The notes below the pieces were generated by a model. It saw only the letters and a list, made by a program, of their open reading frames with translations. It made no database searches and was not told the DNA's origin. DNA of 64,000 bases from Lentinula raphanica (lineage: Eukaryota; Basidiomycota; Agaricomycetes; Agaricales; Omphalotaceae), in the NCBI GenBank assembly GCA_027919835.1, contig JANVFP010000020.1, forward strand, positions 496,001-560,000. The letters are read 5' to 3'. A program made the translations under genes and the position numbers. Every line of letters starts with the position of its first letter. Position 1 is the stretch's first letter. Of this stretch, positions 21,270-34,099 are shown in pieces.

Positions 21270-22843
21270 TTATGACAGTTGAGCGAACCCAACAGCAGTC
21301 TTAGCAAAGCTGAACACGGTGTAGACATTCTTCATCCAACTGAAATGACAAGATGTAGGGAGAACCAACTGTTCAGAGAAGCTATACTAGACGAAGATGT
21401 GAACGCTTACCTATCACCGAGAAGCCATGTGTTGTCTCCAAGTCCAAGATCTTGAGCAGCGAGAGCACCAACGCAAGTCGAAGCACCAGAAGAAGTCGTT
21501 CCGAGGTTGAAGCTTGTCGTGGGAAATCAAACAGTCAGTTCTTGGGTTCATTCGTGATGTTATCGGGCTTGCAAGACTCACTTGTCAGATGAGATCTCGA
21601 AAGAATCTCCTCCCCAGCTGAAGGAAACGTCCGGAACGCTATCACAAGGGAAGGAGTAGAACCCGTTCGTGGAATCATACAACTTCGAACCAGACACCTG
21701 GGCATAAAACTTCTTCACAGCAGACGGAGGCCCGTACATGATCGTCGTCCCCGAATCAATGATGGTCTCAAAGTCTGAGACAGCCGTTGAATCCCCGGAG
21801 GCGATACTCGCACCAGTGATTTGCCAGAACCCTGTAGAGGTATCGACGTCGTGGAACTCGATGGAGCCAGAGTACAAGTCCGAGTTGGCACCGCCGAGGT
21901 AGAGCTCAGATCCTGAAGAAGATAGGAAGAACCCGAATTCATTCGAATCGACGGCGCCTTGGGAGTTGGCCGTGACGAAGAAGGGATCAGCGTTGAGGTT
22001 GGAGATAGCAGGAAATGCGAGACCAAGGATACCGTCGATAGGGTCCGAAGCGAAACTGGAGGACAGTGTGGTGACGGGGGAGAACGTCTGGTCGGTGACT
22101 TCTATACCAGCAACGGTGACGGTATCAGAATAGATAGGTCCAGAGACGGTAGATCCGTCTCCGTATTGAATAGAAAAGGTGCCGGATTCCTTGGAGGAGG
22201 TTGAGGATGAGCTAGCGTCGAAGGTGCTCTTCGACGAGCAAGTCGAACTGGTGCAGGACGAAGAAGGAACCCAGAGGTCAGAGGAACCAGCTATAGTGAA
22301 AACCGGATGTCAGTGGTAAGGTCGTTGAATTGTTGTTGAGACTTACTGTCGAAGTCGATCAAGAACTTCTGCGCAGGCGTTCCGATAGATATCGTTCCTG
22401 ATGGAAAGTCAATAACGTGCTGAATGACATGTAGGAACAAGCTTACCAGCCCATTCCTCATCATCTTCCTCATCAGTCAGCGCCTCCGATTGTCGTTTGA
22501 TCAAACGAGCTTGGATATTGGATGGAACTGAGGCAAGAGGTTTGATCTCAAAGCCCTACAACAAACATGATATCAGTCTCGAATTCATGTCGGAATAAAG
22601 AACACGAACCTCAGGCAAGCTTCCGGTGTTGTTTTGAAGATTTATCAAGTTCTGGCGATGCTTGTTCTGTGTCGCTACGGTCTGAGCAATAGCCTTGTCA
22701 AGATCGAAAGTCCCATCAGACTTTGTGAGCGTGGAGCGTTTAGGCAAGGCGATAGGTCCTCGTATTTGCTGCGGATGCAGAGGAGATGCAGCGGCTAGCA
22801 AAGCGACAGTGACGAAGGAAACGAGCGAGGCTTTGGCAAACAT
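21270..22843 (-). CDS. Secreted pepsin-like aspartic protease (family A1)
   Basis: Six exons: 22843-22610, 22555-22447, 22397-22347, 22290-21582, 21512-21411 and 21339-21270, together 424 residues plus stop. A signal peptide (MFAKASLVSFVTVALLAAAS) is followed by a propeptide with a basic stretch (ARLIKRQ) that could be its maturation site. The first catalytic Asp is in DTGSSDLWVPSS, formed exactly across an intron; the second is in IIDSGTTIMYG. The flap region has FSIQYGDGS, and the C-terminal LLGD plus YTVFSF pattern is typical of the fold. The intron after exon 1 uses a slightly unusual GTTCGT donor. It should cleave proteins outside the cell at acidic pH (family knowledge). Length is normal. 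Confidence 0.93.
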
Positions 22844-22849
22844 CGTATG

Positions 22850-25200
22850 TGTGATACACTTGAGAGTTCAATACAAGGAGGATCCAATGCACGAGTGAAG
22901 GTTTTGATAAGTCAAGCAAACTGCAAGACCTCTGAGAGACTCGATGAGTATTGGAGATGTAATACGAGTCTTTTAAACTCACAACTAGAAGACGCAACAA
23001 ATAACACAGGCGAACAGGCGTTATCTGAGGCCACAAGGAGATATGAATAGTAACGACAGCGCCATGCGCCCGTGCATGCGCTTGTCCAAGCAGTACTCAA
23101 TGACGAGCTACCACCTCCGACTCCACAGCGATCAGGCTGTGATTCTCTTGACCTAGAAATCATACAGCCGGGGGTTTCGAGTTGCGTAGAAGGATTCATG
23201 AGTAGACAGGATCCAAATAGAAGTCCTTGACGACGCCTGCCTTCCATTCAACGCGACGATCATTTTGAGAACCCAGAAGCACATGCAGGATGTTCGTGTT
23301 GGAACGTCAATGGCAATAGAGAGAATAAGCTTGGCGAAGAAACTCGAATACAATTCAACAGAGCGTCGAATAATAGTAATAAAACAAGACTGTAAGAGCG
23401 TTAAGACAAGAACTGGATTGGCTGTGACGGGCTTCATACCTTTGATATACGGTGTGCATCCTGCCTCAGCTACAAATACACGCATCAACCAGGAGGAGTC
23501 CAAGATATCACGTTGAGCACACATACGGGATGTCGAGGTCGAGCAGCAATGCCGCGAATCATACAACTGAGACGACAATGAGCATGTGAGGAAGATCAAC
23601 CGGCATGTGATCTTCTCCAGTTATCAAGAAGAAGACACGGGAAGATGGAGAGATAAGGAGAGATAGGCATGTCGTTTATTGTTTTGAACTCCACTTGCAG
23701 ATGTAGAGAGAAGAATGTCGCCGGTCAAGAACCAACATTGCTCCACATTGGACGAGGCGCACTCTTGCAGGAAAGTTCCGTCTGAGGTATCATTGAGATC
23801 GAGCCTCCCTCGGATGTATGTGATGATGCAGGTGATATTGAGTCGCTATCGGGCTGAATCAACGGACTCGAGAGGCTGTGTGACCGGGTTCAGCAAATGA
23901 GAGAATTGAATGGTCCACCCACGCGAAGAAAGGCGCTACTCACCATGAGCCATTGTATTTGCTTGAAAACATCCACCGAGTCCCCGTAGCCATCTTCCGC
24001 GAATACGTTAGTCTTGAAGCTGGTAGGTTGATTCTTGAAGCTCATGCTGAGCTCATGCGAATCGGAGAGAAACTTCAAAAGAGTGCATGAGCGCTTATTG
24101 TGAGTTTCAAATGCACATGCTTCTTCTGGGCGTCAAACTACCTGGTAGGCTCCTCCAGGGCTCCTCCTTGAACTTCAAGTACGACAGCAATGCCAGCTGT
24201 TTGAGCCAAGGTATCGTTGATTCCTCAAACATCTACGTCGATCCACATTGACGATGCTCTAGAGGCCTTTGCTGCTGACTAGCACACCGGTGCTTACGAA
24301 AAGTAAGAGAATCACGGTCGTTGTCTCAATGATTCTTTTGGCTGGCAATCGAAGAACCTGAGCCTCAGTAGGTTTTGTGATATGAATGAATGCTTTCTGA
24401 TCCTCATTGCCCGGTAGGAACTTTTTTCGGACTCGGAGACTGTTTTCCGAGCATGACTTGATCTCGATAACTTCCCTCTTTCCCGACCTTTCATGACCCA
24501 CCTACTCAAGCAAGGTCATTCGTGTATCTCGAAGACGAAGCGGATCCTTCTACACTTCTCCTCTCAGGGATATCCGCGCGCTCTGATGAAGCAGCTCCTT
24601 CAGATCTTCATCCATCAGGCAATCATCAGAAATATGTTTTCCGTAACAAACGCGTGAGTCGTATCTGCCCGGGACACACAGACACAGCGTCATCAAGCTT
24701 GCAACTCAGTGATATACCAAGAGCCATCTACGGAGCTTCCCTAGATCCGTACCTGTCGTCGACAATGGTGTGCTATCGATCCAAGGCCCGCAGAAGACGG
24801 AGAAGTTGCTCATTCTTTGAACAAACATGATCGAATACGTTTTCTAAAGGTACGAGAGATGCTGGCTTTTAAGTCTATCATAAGTAACCCACTCAGTATA
24901 GCAGGGATGATGCTAAATGCTGACGCCGAGGGTCTCCTGCGCAGGATCTCTCCCGGTCGGGACGTATCATTCTACGGTCTATCTTTTTCACTACACCGTG
25001 CAGAATGGAGAGGATGTCCGGACACTTGTGGGTGAGTGTTCCGTGTATGTGTACTTGCGTGATCCTGGCGTTCAAATTTCGATGAAGATCAAGGTATCGG
25101 AAGCACAGCTCCTGGTCAGTACCATTCTCAGCTGCGACAACCAAACTCCAATATAAAGACAGACAATCTAGAGCCGCTACCTGTGTTTACTCCAAGCCCG
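22850..25200. other. Long region without a confident gene
   Basis: Only short frames occur. A hydrophobic minus-strand frame (23153-23599) and a minus frame at 24259-24501 ending in a membrane-like stretch could be remnants of a gene, but no splice model joins them. A near copy of the palindrome arm CTGGGCGTCAAA lies at 24127. Confidence 0.35.
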
Positions 25201-25204
25201 CGCA

Positions 25205-26604
25205 ATGGCTGGTGTTCTAGTCCCTCCCTTCAACATCATGTTCCTGACAGGAATATGGATTGAAACCCTGCTTTACGGTAGGTGAACGAATCGATCTCAA
25301 TTCTAGAGGACACGCTCATGAAGCTTTCACAGGCGTCAAGTTCGTGTCAGCTTTACTTCTCCAATCGGGACCTGACCTAACATTCTGATAGTATGGTGGT
25401 CTTTGCCGCCGCTATCTTTGTTCTGGCTAGGATGTACAGAGACAGAAAGGCGTCGGCTACGTAAGTGTGCTCAAAAGAATATGTCGCGAACTTCAAACTC
25501 ACCCCTTTTGAATTCCTCAGATTTCTGCTTTTGACGTCTGTTCTCCTCTTCTCGCTATCAACGGTATACGTCGCGGTGTGCCTTCGCCAGCTTCTCGAAG
25601 CCTTCATTTGGGGCCCTCCAGGCGAGGCTAGTTTATATTTCTCGAACGTTCGGGATCGCCTTTCTCTCACGAAGTTAGCATTGTACGACCTGAATGTGCG
25701 TTGAAAAAGAAATTCAGATTGTTATGATTATCTGGACTAACTTTGCGAAAAGATCCTTATCCAAGACATGATTCTAGTGTGTGTTTTAACGCGCCTGTAG
25801 CAGAAGCACTCGACTCATAATAGCGATGCAGATCTGGCGTATGTGGGTTGTATATAGCAATCGATGGGTCGTCATCATCCTGCCCGTGAGCAACCAAGCA
25901 CATGCTTCTTCCCAATGCTGAATTCGATATCTATCCCTCAACCATAGATCGTAATGGAGTTGGGCCGTGTCTCAGCAGCAATATACGCCCTCCGTCTGGG
26001 AGCGATTCCACACATCTCCGTATTCGAACCCTCTATATATCGCGGCGCAATCGCCACTTGGACGTTGGATCTCGCCCTCAACATTGGTGTCACATCTTGT
26101 ATTGCATACAAACTATGGACTGCAGGCCGTTCCCTTAAGCATATAGGCTTCACAAGGAGCAAGAATCCATACACTGGCATCATGCTCACGATCATCGAGT
26201 CTGGTGGAATCTTCGCCACCGCGACGTTGATCATGGTCAGCCTGTACTTCTCCGGGAACTACGCTTTTGATGCAGCGACGGACTCCGTTGTCCAACTTGC
26301 GGTAATGATGATGGTTCCTGCTCACCTCAACTATCAGTGATTGATATTTCTGCAGACGATTACTCCATTGTTGATTGTGGTCAGAGTCGGATTAGGCTTG
26401 CAACATGGAATACCAGCGAATACAATGACGTTCGAAGTGGATAGCTCAGACCTTTACTCTTCATCTCGTTCCCAAGGCTTGCGGGTCAACATTTCTGAAA
26501 GCCAGAATACGTTTGATGATGGTACTACAGCTGCAATTGAGCTGGAACGGCTCGAAAGCTTCACCACCAGTGTCAGAAACGTCAAGACAGGTGGAGTTCA
26601 GTGA
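25205..26604 (+). CDS. Seven-helix membrane protein, copy 1
   Basis: The start ATG opens MAGVLVPPFNIMFLTGIWIE, followed by an LLYG motif at the end of helix 1. Several short introns separate helices: ARMYRDRK, then FLLLTSVLLFSLSTVYVAV, then LIQDMILIWRMWVVYSNRW (the conserved motif between helices 3 and 4), then VMELGRVSAAIYALRLG, TWTLDLALNIGVTSC, MLTIIESGGIFATATLIM and ITPLLIVVRVGLGL. A ~75-residue hydrophilic Ser/Thr-rich tail follows, as in many such proteins. The family is large in mushrooms and its function is unknown to me; the topology resembles a receptor but no ligand can be named. Exact borders of introns 1-2 are uncertain. Related genes lie at 26836-28647 (convergent, 230 bp away) and 35338-37012. 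Confidence 0.78.
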
Positions 26605-26835
26605 TTCTGTCAGTAACTTCCATGAAGCAAGCTTGAAGGCAGGCTCTGGCTGTCCATGGCATCGACGGATTGCAGTGATTAAAGACTTCTCGGCATCGGT
26701 TTTGCGAGGTGTTGATCATGGCACAAATGATAAGTACTGAGATTTACTTCCGAATAGGACGTGTTGAACGTGATGTATATGTACAGATAGAAGGAGAATC
26801 AGAAAGTAATGAAACATTTGTGACAGTGTATCAGA

Positions 26836-28647
26836 CTATGTTGAACTGACCGCAATCGTATCATCTGATAGCGACCTTTCATGCCCCTTCATCTCCTCTC
26901 CAGTTCGAAGGCTCGCCTCCAGACCAGGCAGACTCCGCCTATTCTGGAAGTCAAAGGACCCCGCTTCAATACTATGAGGTTCTGATTTTGGTCTTGGTTT
27001 CGACGATGCACCGGGGCTGATAGTGTCGACGATAGCATGGGGCTCAGAGCTAGATGTGATCGAGCTTCTATCGATGATGCTAAGCCCAAACATGGATACC
27101 TGCTTCTGATGTTGTCTCATGGGTGCATTGGCACCAGGCTGTCCCTTCTCAGGATGTGAAGGAGGTGAAGCTCTGAAGCTTGTGAGGAGGGAGGCAGCTA
27201 CTTCCGCCGTATCCCAGCTGCTCCGTTGGCGGTGTACAAGGAGCACGATCGCAGTGGGATAAAGACCCTATGAAGGATTCAGAATACATCATTCGGAGAA
27301 AGAACCTTGTTACTGACCACAACCTGATATCGTGTTTGATTGAATATGTCGGTCATGAAATATGCCGGCGATTCCAGGCCCATGACAAACGGAAAGTAAG
27401 TGAAACTGCACGCTGCCTAATGCACAAAAAGAATTATATCTGAGTGACTCTATTCTCGTTGACGGTTGCAGTCTCGAATGGTGCACTCACCCAAAATAGC
27501 ATATACAAAAACCCGGACTCCAAGAACAAGATCATGATCTTCTGCGCCGGCAAACGCGTTTTCTTCCAGGTATCAGAAGAATCCGATGCTGATTGTAGAG
27601 AAGGAGGCTTAGAGATGAACGCCTCTCTGTGATACCATGCCTTGAGAGCGATGAAAAACGTTGCGACGACATTAGTCCCAAAGGAAAGAAAGAACATTGC
27701 CCGCTGAGACACGTTACAGCTAGTTTTCGATCTTTGTGATCAATAAGACCCCTGGAAGAGACTATCCGGATTTACCTCTTGGGCTGTGTTCCGGCGATAT
27801 ACCACCAATCAGCCTTGCCTTCGCAACCAATGAAGTACAACGTTGTTGCTAGAATCAAGAGCATCAAAATCGAAAGTCGACCGATGACTATCGGTCTCAC
27901 CAAAATCCCCAAGTAGAACGATAATCATGCTGAGCATGATCTTCCGGTCGAAGGCCCATAATGCACCTGCCCGCCATATCACGATTGCATCCCCGAGAAT
28001 GAACTGACGTTGATCTGAGTCAATCATGCTGAATTGATACTATCGAAGACTATAGTAGGCTGACCTCAAGAGAAAATATTGTCGCCTGTACCAATGTACG
28101 ATCGTTTGCACCACGGAATCCATACCACGCAGTTGGAGGCTGAAAAGCGCCTTGAGTTTCTAGCTTGATGCCTTGAAGCTGATGACCTCGATAAGTTTCC
28201 ACGCTATGAAATCATTGAAGGGACAAGACACACCACTCCCATCGTATTGACAACTTCCAATACTAGACAAATCGTGGAAAATAGAAACATGAGGATCGTT
28301 GATACCAGTAAAAAGAACCACGGCCTCGTTCTTGGACGTCGGTCTCTGTATACACGGGACTGCATGTCAGGAAATCAGTAAATCAGGCCACAAGAAAGAC
28401 GCACAAAAGCAAAAGGACTGTGGGTAAAGCAATGGACGCATAGATGCCTGATTTTTTGCTCGAATGTTAACGAGAAGTTCACCGTAGCCTAGAGGGATAA
28501 GGTCAACTCGCCATATAAAAACGTCTGACAGACCAAGGCCGTAACATCTGGCTCTGTTTGTTGCGCCAAGGTTGCGAGATTCTGATCAACGATGATCGTT
28601 TGGGTGGGGACGATGGCTGCACGGATAGGAGTAGGGGCCAAAGCCAT
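26836..28647 (-). CDS. Seven-helix membrane protein, copy 2
   Basis: Minus-strand start at 28647 (MALAPTPIRAAIVPTQTII), then CQTFLYG and helix 1/2 (YASIALPTVLLLL), RDRRPRTRPWFFLLVSTIL, a loop, LGDAIVIWRAGALWAFDRK (the motif aligned with LIWRMWVVYSNRW of copy 1), RAMFFLSFGTNVVATFFIALK and ILFLESGFLYMLFWV. The cytosolic tail of ~120 residues is Ser/Pro-rich and ends in DDTIAVSST. About eight short introns; the first appears to use a non-canonical GC donor, so that border is uncertain. Same family as the genes at 25205 and 35338. Function unknown; a plasma or internal membrane protein. Confidence 0.7.
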
Positions 28648-28659
28648 TGGTGTTTACTG

Positions 28660-30660
28660 TAGAAAATCTAGAGTTGTTCAAAAACATCTTGGATTATAAG
28701 CAATCGGGAAACAGTTTTCCCCTTTGATAGTGCTTGGAATTTTCATGTCGCATGGCCTTCATCTGGGACTCGATTTTGCGATATCTGAGCATATCTCAAC
28801 ATAGAGAAATCAAAGGCTGTCAAATCCATCGATCGATAGGATCAACTCTTCCCAGTAAGATACTAGTGTGAGAGAGGCTGTACCAGAACTGGACCCGCTA
28901 ACTCAAATTTGTTGGAGAATTCGATGTTTGGAACAGGGTGAGAATGAAAGGAATACTACTCGTAGATTGACCTCGTGAATGTGGCGCTCATTGAATACTT
29001 CGAGGTTTCTAGTCCGTACAGCCAACTCCCGGCCTCGGAGAATATCTTGTCACAAGTTATGTTGAGAGCGCCTGTTTCAAGGGATTCTATCTGATATGAT
29101 TCTGTTAGCCTTTGTTCCTGGACTTGCACAATAGTTTGGATTGGACGAGCGGAGTAATGAGAAGGGAGTATTCAGACCTGGTGCTCTTGCAGTGGAGTCT
29201 CATTCTCTTGGTTCCTGAATCCGAATATCCTCATTGCAGAAGACACAAGAAAAGCAGCATCGCAGTACTTACCTGGATTGTTTCACGATGAGCGCCCATG
29301 CCACCAGTTTGGGAAAAGTCTTGGGACCTCTAGATGATCCACCAGAGCTCTTTTTTGACAAAGGAGAAGAATCTATACTTCCAGCGGATTGTTTGAGACA
29401 GGAAGTGGTATATCTACTGAGATGAGTTCTTCCGGTGGTCACCCATCCAGATCTTTCGAAAAGTGTATGCTTGTCGCTCGATGTGCTAGAAATGTATATA
29501 TAAAGTGATTATGGAGTTTTAACTTTGGACCATCTCTTACTGGTAGGCTAAGTCACCAATTGACATCTGTGGTCCACATAGGTCAAAATGGTTCATCAGT
29601 TCTGACAAGCTGTTGATAACTGCGCTACCGAGGCGAACTTGGAATATGGGAGGAATGAAAGAAGCTGAATGTAACGATGAGCGTGGTCCTGGCGGCGGCG
29701 GCAGTTCCGGGCATTACATGAGTTTGGTTTGGCGCCGATAACTAGACGCCCGAATCTTTTCGCTAAACCGTCAACTTCTCTATTTACTTGATGGACACGT
29801 TCAGTTCTCCAGTGCTCGTCTTCTATCTGACCACACCTCAATAGGATATCAAAGCTTGTGGGTCATTGTATTTCAAAGATCTTGAGCTCATGGAAAAGGT
29901 CACGACGACTCCAGGCGGGCTCGTTTTGCTATTTGAGCATGGAATGAGTTGAAATCTCAGAACGTTCAACATTCCATTGTTATACAACTTGAACGACTAC
30001 GTACATCAACATCGAATCAGATCAGTTCTAGATTCGACGTCCGTCTTCACAGGAGCAACCCACCTTCACGCTCAAGTATGGAGTCGGACGCACAAAGATA
30101 TCACCAGAATTGCGATCGGACATCGCTTTTCTATTTCACTCGCACTAGAGAGGCTTACAACAGCATGCTGCTTGTTCGAGATACAGAGGAAAGAGAATGC
30201 ATCTGAGTGGTAGTACGTGAAGCATCATGCACATTATGCATAGCTACGAGGTTGAATGTTTCCTAGTAGGCTTTTGACTCAAACTCGCTTGTTTCACTGA
30301 TGATAGAACTCACCCTTTGTTTGTCCTTCTGTAGCCTGCCCTACTTTTTTGTTGGTCCCGAATACATACCCTCGTTCAAGTTGTCTACATATGGCACGCA
30401 ATCAAGGGCCTTGGTGAAAACCTAGTCACTACGGTCTGTACTCCGATAGCGAGTCATTGTTTGCGAGCAAATGCAATCCATTCATGACCAGGACTAGATC
30501 ACTACAATGGGAACACATGGTGATGATCTTCTTGCAGATGCCTGCAAGAACAGACTTCTGCCCGTGGCTACTATAACGCTAAGTGTTTGCTTTGCTATCA
30601 AAATATCAAAATCTGTGAGTAATTAGTGGAGAGGTGCATCCAATTGGACACGCACCTGCC
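28660..30660. other. Intergenic region, no confident gene
   Basis: Short frames at 29234-29425 (+), 29596-29841 (-) and 29949-30213 (+) lack splice partners and recognisable motifs. Confidence 0.35.
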
Positions 30661-30667
30661 TTTGCCA

Positions 30668-31256
30668 CTAATAGAAAGATTTGGAATCAAAATACCAGGC
30701 AGGTTCATTTTGCTCCTGAAGTACAGGGACTTCTAGTTTCAGATCATTGATCATATCCTTCTCATCCTCATTTTTAAACTGGGTATCCTTGAAGTTGTAG
30801 CTGTCATACCACTCAAGGACCATATCGTACTTATCGGACAGGACCAATTTGAACTCGATTGTGTATCCACACAATTTGTACAGACGACTCTCCACCTGTT
30901 GCATGACCATTCTTGTAAGTCCAGCAGGATCAATATCCGGTAGGTTTGGAAACTCGGTAAGCTTCTGGCGGTAATACTTGAGCATATCTTCAATGTTGAT
31001 GCCGAAACCATACCACAGCTGAGGTGGGTTTGGTTCGAGGTCGGAAGGAATAAACTCATTGGGCAGTGTTTTTCCTTGTGGGCATGTCTTCAAGATTTCT
31101 CTGACCTGGTCAATGAACAACATGGTGAATTGAGACAACTGAAATTGGATTCGAGCAGAGACCTACAGCAGTGAGATCTTTGTTGTTACGTTCCCTTATT
31201 TTCCACACAGGTGGGAATGTGGCAATGGTTTCTTCAAGTGTTTTTAGTGAGACCAT
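30668..31256 (-). CDS. Unrecognised paralogue family, copy 1
   Basis: Two exons, 31256-31167 and 31105-30668, give 175 residues. N-terminal MVSLKTLEETIATFPPVWKI; exon 2 starts VREILKTCPQGKTLPNEF, then PPQLWYGFGINIEDMLKYY, LTRMVMQQVESRLYKLCGY, and ends LEVPVLQEQNEPAWYFD. It is mostly helical and acidic with no signal peptide or membrane segment. The next gene (31698-32280) is about half identical, with the intron at the same place, and a third decayed copy follows. I do not recognise the family. The invariant LWYGFGINIED and LQEQNEPAW segments suggest a conserved surface. Confidence 0.72.
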
Positions 31257-31697
31257 GATGGGGACTTTTACAAAGATCCATTCTTTATATACAAGTATAA
31301 TACAACTATATTGTTGCACCAGACTTCAACAGTCAACTGTGATCATTGGTGTGGTTTCAAATTGACTTCCGTCAATAGGTCTGTTATGTACATCGTACTT
31401 ATACAGTACCCTACAGTACCAGCGTGGTACCAGCGTTGTTCAAGAGTTACATTAATGTATTACATAGATCTCAATGAGAACACATGCTGAACGTCAACAT
31501 CTGTTGGCTTATATGATCATCCCCATGAGCAAACTGATCCCCAGGGCTATAGTTTATTGATGGACATTCAATGCTTTGTTACTGAGATATGATATATGAG
31601 ATATCAGCTCTAGACATCATGAGTAGCTAGTAGAAGACGACATTCAATTTGCCACACACCTGCCTCTGCCCTGGGCCTTGAGTATGTTGGGCTTGCA

Positions 31698-32280
31698 TTA
31701 GTCCAGAGGCGTGTCACCGTCAAAAAACCAAGCAGGTTCATTTTGCTCCTGAAGTATGGGGAGCTCTGTCTTCAAAATCGCAATCACCTCCTTCTCCTCA
31801 TTCTCTTCGAGCTCAATTCTTTCATGGCTGTCATACAATGAAATCACCCAATCATATTTTTCAGATAGGATCATGTTGGACGTGATCTGGTGGTTGCATA
31901 ACTTGGTCAAGCGGACCTCTACTTGTTGCAGGACCCTTTTCACAAGTCCAGCTTCATCATTTTCCATCGGAGGTAGGCTTGGATACTCTGATTGAGTCTT
32001 GATGTAATATTTGAGGATATCCTCGATGTTGATACCAAACCCATACCACAGCTGAGGTGGGTCAAGGTTGGGATCAGTGAATGCCTTTGGTAGGTGTTTT
32101 CCATGTGGGCATGTCTTCAAGAATTCTGTGACCTAGAAAGACAATTGACATCTTGACGAGTGTAGACAAATACTTCATGCAATGACATACAACAGTGAAA
32201 TCTGTGTTGTTTCGTTTTCTCTTCTCGCATTCAGGTGGAAACAGTGTGATAGCCTTTTCAAGTGTCGCAGTTGATACCAT
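31698..32280 (-). CDS. Unrecognised paralogue family, copy 2
   Basis: Two exons, 32280-32191 and 32132-31698, give 174 residues. It aligns along its length with the 30668-31256 gene: MVSTATLEKAITLFPPECEK, VTEFLKTCPHGKHLPKAF, PPQLWYGFGINIEDILKYY and LPILQEQNEPAWFFDG. Exon 1 is 90 nt in both and the intron phase is identical, so this is a tandem duplication. The TATATATA stretch at 32323-32333, upstream of the start, may be the core promoter. Function unknown. Confidence 0.72.
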
Positions 32281-32399
32281 GGTGTCGGGGTTGAAAGTTC
32301 CACAAAAATCTGGCACTCTCGCTGACTATATATATTGAAGTAAGAGGACGAGATCGAATTCGATCCGGTGATTACACATAACAGACAACTGGTCTTTGA

Positions 32400-32870
32400 C
32401 ATCTCACTTGACTAGCAGCACAACTCCACGAGCTCGGCTGGTTAGAGGGAGAGTCGGGAACTTCTGCCATGATCGCTCTCGCGGTAATATCGAGGATATC
32501 CTCGAGAGTCGATATCGATACCAAAACCCAGCCACAGTTTGGGGGAAGAGGTATTACCTTGGTTTTGTCATATTGAAGACGGTGATGAACGATCGGGAAG
32601 CTTTCTTTCGCTCGGGCGTGTTTTGATAAATTCTCTGAACTATGAAGAAACAGGATTCAGAATCAAATGTAATCCTTTCAGATCAGATTGCATCGACATA
32701 CATGACTGAAGTGACAAGTCTGCGTAATTGCGCTCCTTCACTTCGCACTGGGAAGCAATTCGGGAGCCATGGGACTTACTCATGAGCGTGCTGTTTGAGG
32801 TGTAATCTGTGTAATCAATAACGTTGATGCTAGCCGGCACACCCATGAGATCGAGTTGATACATTCACAT
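32400..32870 (-). pseudogene. Decayed third copy of the paralogue family
   Basis: On the minus strand the 32640-32864 frame ends with SQCEVKERNYADLSLQ, matching the exon-1 end of the two intact copies (ECEKRKRNNTDFTVV). Further on, 32500-32560 reads PKLWLGFGIDID and then YYRE after a frame change, matching LWYGFGINIED...KYY. The C-terminal third is missing or unrecognisable. Confidence 0.62.
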
Positions 32871-32949
32871 TGGTGGTACGACAGACGTTACAATTACTCA
32901 CTCGCTTCTGAGTGATCTCATATTGGAGAACCCCCACGTTACCGCGTCG

Positions 32950-34096
32950 CTAATAGTCGACAGATGGCTCGAGAATGAACACATTGCCCGTGATAACCCC
33001 CCATGGTGTCGGTTCATCCATCTTGCCTACCTCACGAAGACCACGATGACGGTAGAAGAGGGCCTGTTAGAAGAACACATAGATTCGTTAAATTGATCCA
33101 AGTTTGAGTGAAGAAAATAATGTCGTACGTTTTTCTCGGACTGGGTTCCAAGACATATAGGAACGCCTTCTACTGCGGCCTGGAAAGAACAAGGACGAAG
33201 TGAGTAGGTGGAAAGGGACGAAGACACGGACGGAACATTGAGCATTGAGACTCACTCGGGCACAAACGGTCTTGATGATCGCCGTCGCGAAACCTCGTCG
33301 TTGATAGTTCGGGTGTGTGGCGAGTACGTTACAGTACCAGCTGTTGCGTTCGGTCTGCAGGATATTATCAACGATCGAGTTGTCGATTGGGATCGACATA
33401 AAGACGAAACGTACCGTTTCACCCAGAGCTCGATTCTTGAACTGCCGTACTTTGGGTGAAAACTGTGTCGAGCGAGTCACTCGTTGTTGAAGAATCAAAA
33501 GATGACAGATAATAACTCACATCTCTCATCATCCAATCCCGACATCCAGGAGAAACCCTCCTGAAAAAATCCGTGTACCCCAACGCACGTTGATCTTCTC
33601 TGATATCGTTCCGTAGTCGTACGTTGTAATTCCTAGGAAGAACAAACTCGGAGACTCACGTCATATACAACACGTTCCCTGGTCCGAACCACACCCCGAC
33701 CGACATTATTGAGTTCGAATTCGAATTTGAATCGATAGAGTCATCAGTCGCAACGTAGACAGTGCCACTATGAAATCCCGCCCGGACCATGGCTCGCCAC
33801 ATTGGCTCGTCGAGAGCGGGGTTATTACCTGTGAAGACTTTGGTGCTGACGTCTGTAAAGATCGGCGTAAGTTTTGTCGTGCTTGGAATTTTGGAGTTCT
33901 CGGAAGGGAAAGAAAGACAAGATATCTTACCTCCACGGTATGCGTTCACACATATATCCACGATAGCGTCCACTTGTGATTCTGTGTATGGTTAGAGACC
34001 TGGTCAGCATACTCGACTCCTACGACGCGATTATTCACGAAACAGACCTGTTGGCTCATTAAGCTGGCGAACATAGATCGTTGTAGGGCCGCTCAT
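32950..34096 (-). CDS. GNAT-family N-acetyltransferase
   Basis: Starts MSGPTTIYVRQLNEPT at 34096 and ends FILEPSVDY at 32950, with about six short introns. The N-terminal half includes DAIVDICVNAYRG and MWRAMVRAGFHSGTVYVAT; a hydrophobic strand with SVGVWFGPG follows. The acetyl-CoA binding motif is in LATHPNYQRRGFATAIIKTV (the Arg-Arg-Gly-Phe-Ala loop), and the C-terminal strand-helix AAVEGVPICLGTQSEKN then LFYRHRGLREVG fits the end of the GNAT fold. Substrate unknown. Similar mushroom proteins of ~230-250 residues are common. Internal exon borders were not all checked codon by codon. Confidence 0.85.
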
Positions 34097-34099
34097 GAT

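Noticed and set aside
22847..23599. Short frames on both strands beyond the aspartic protease
   Set aside because: No splice model, no recognisable domain and no repeat relation; hydrophobic composition alone is not enough.
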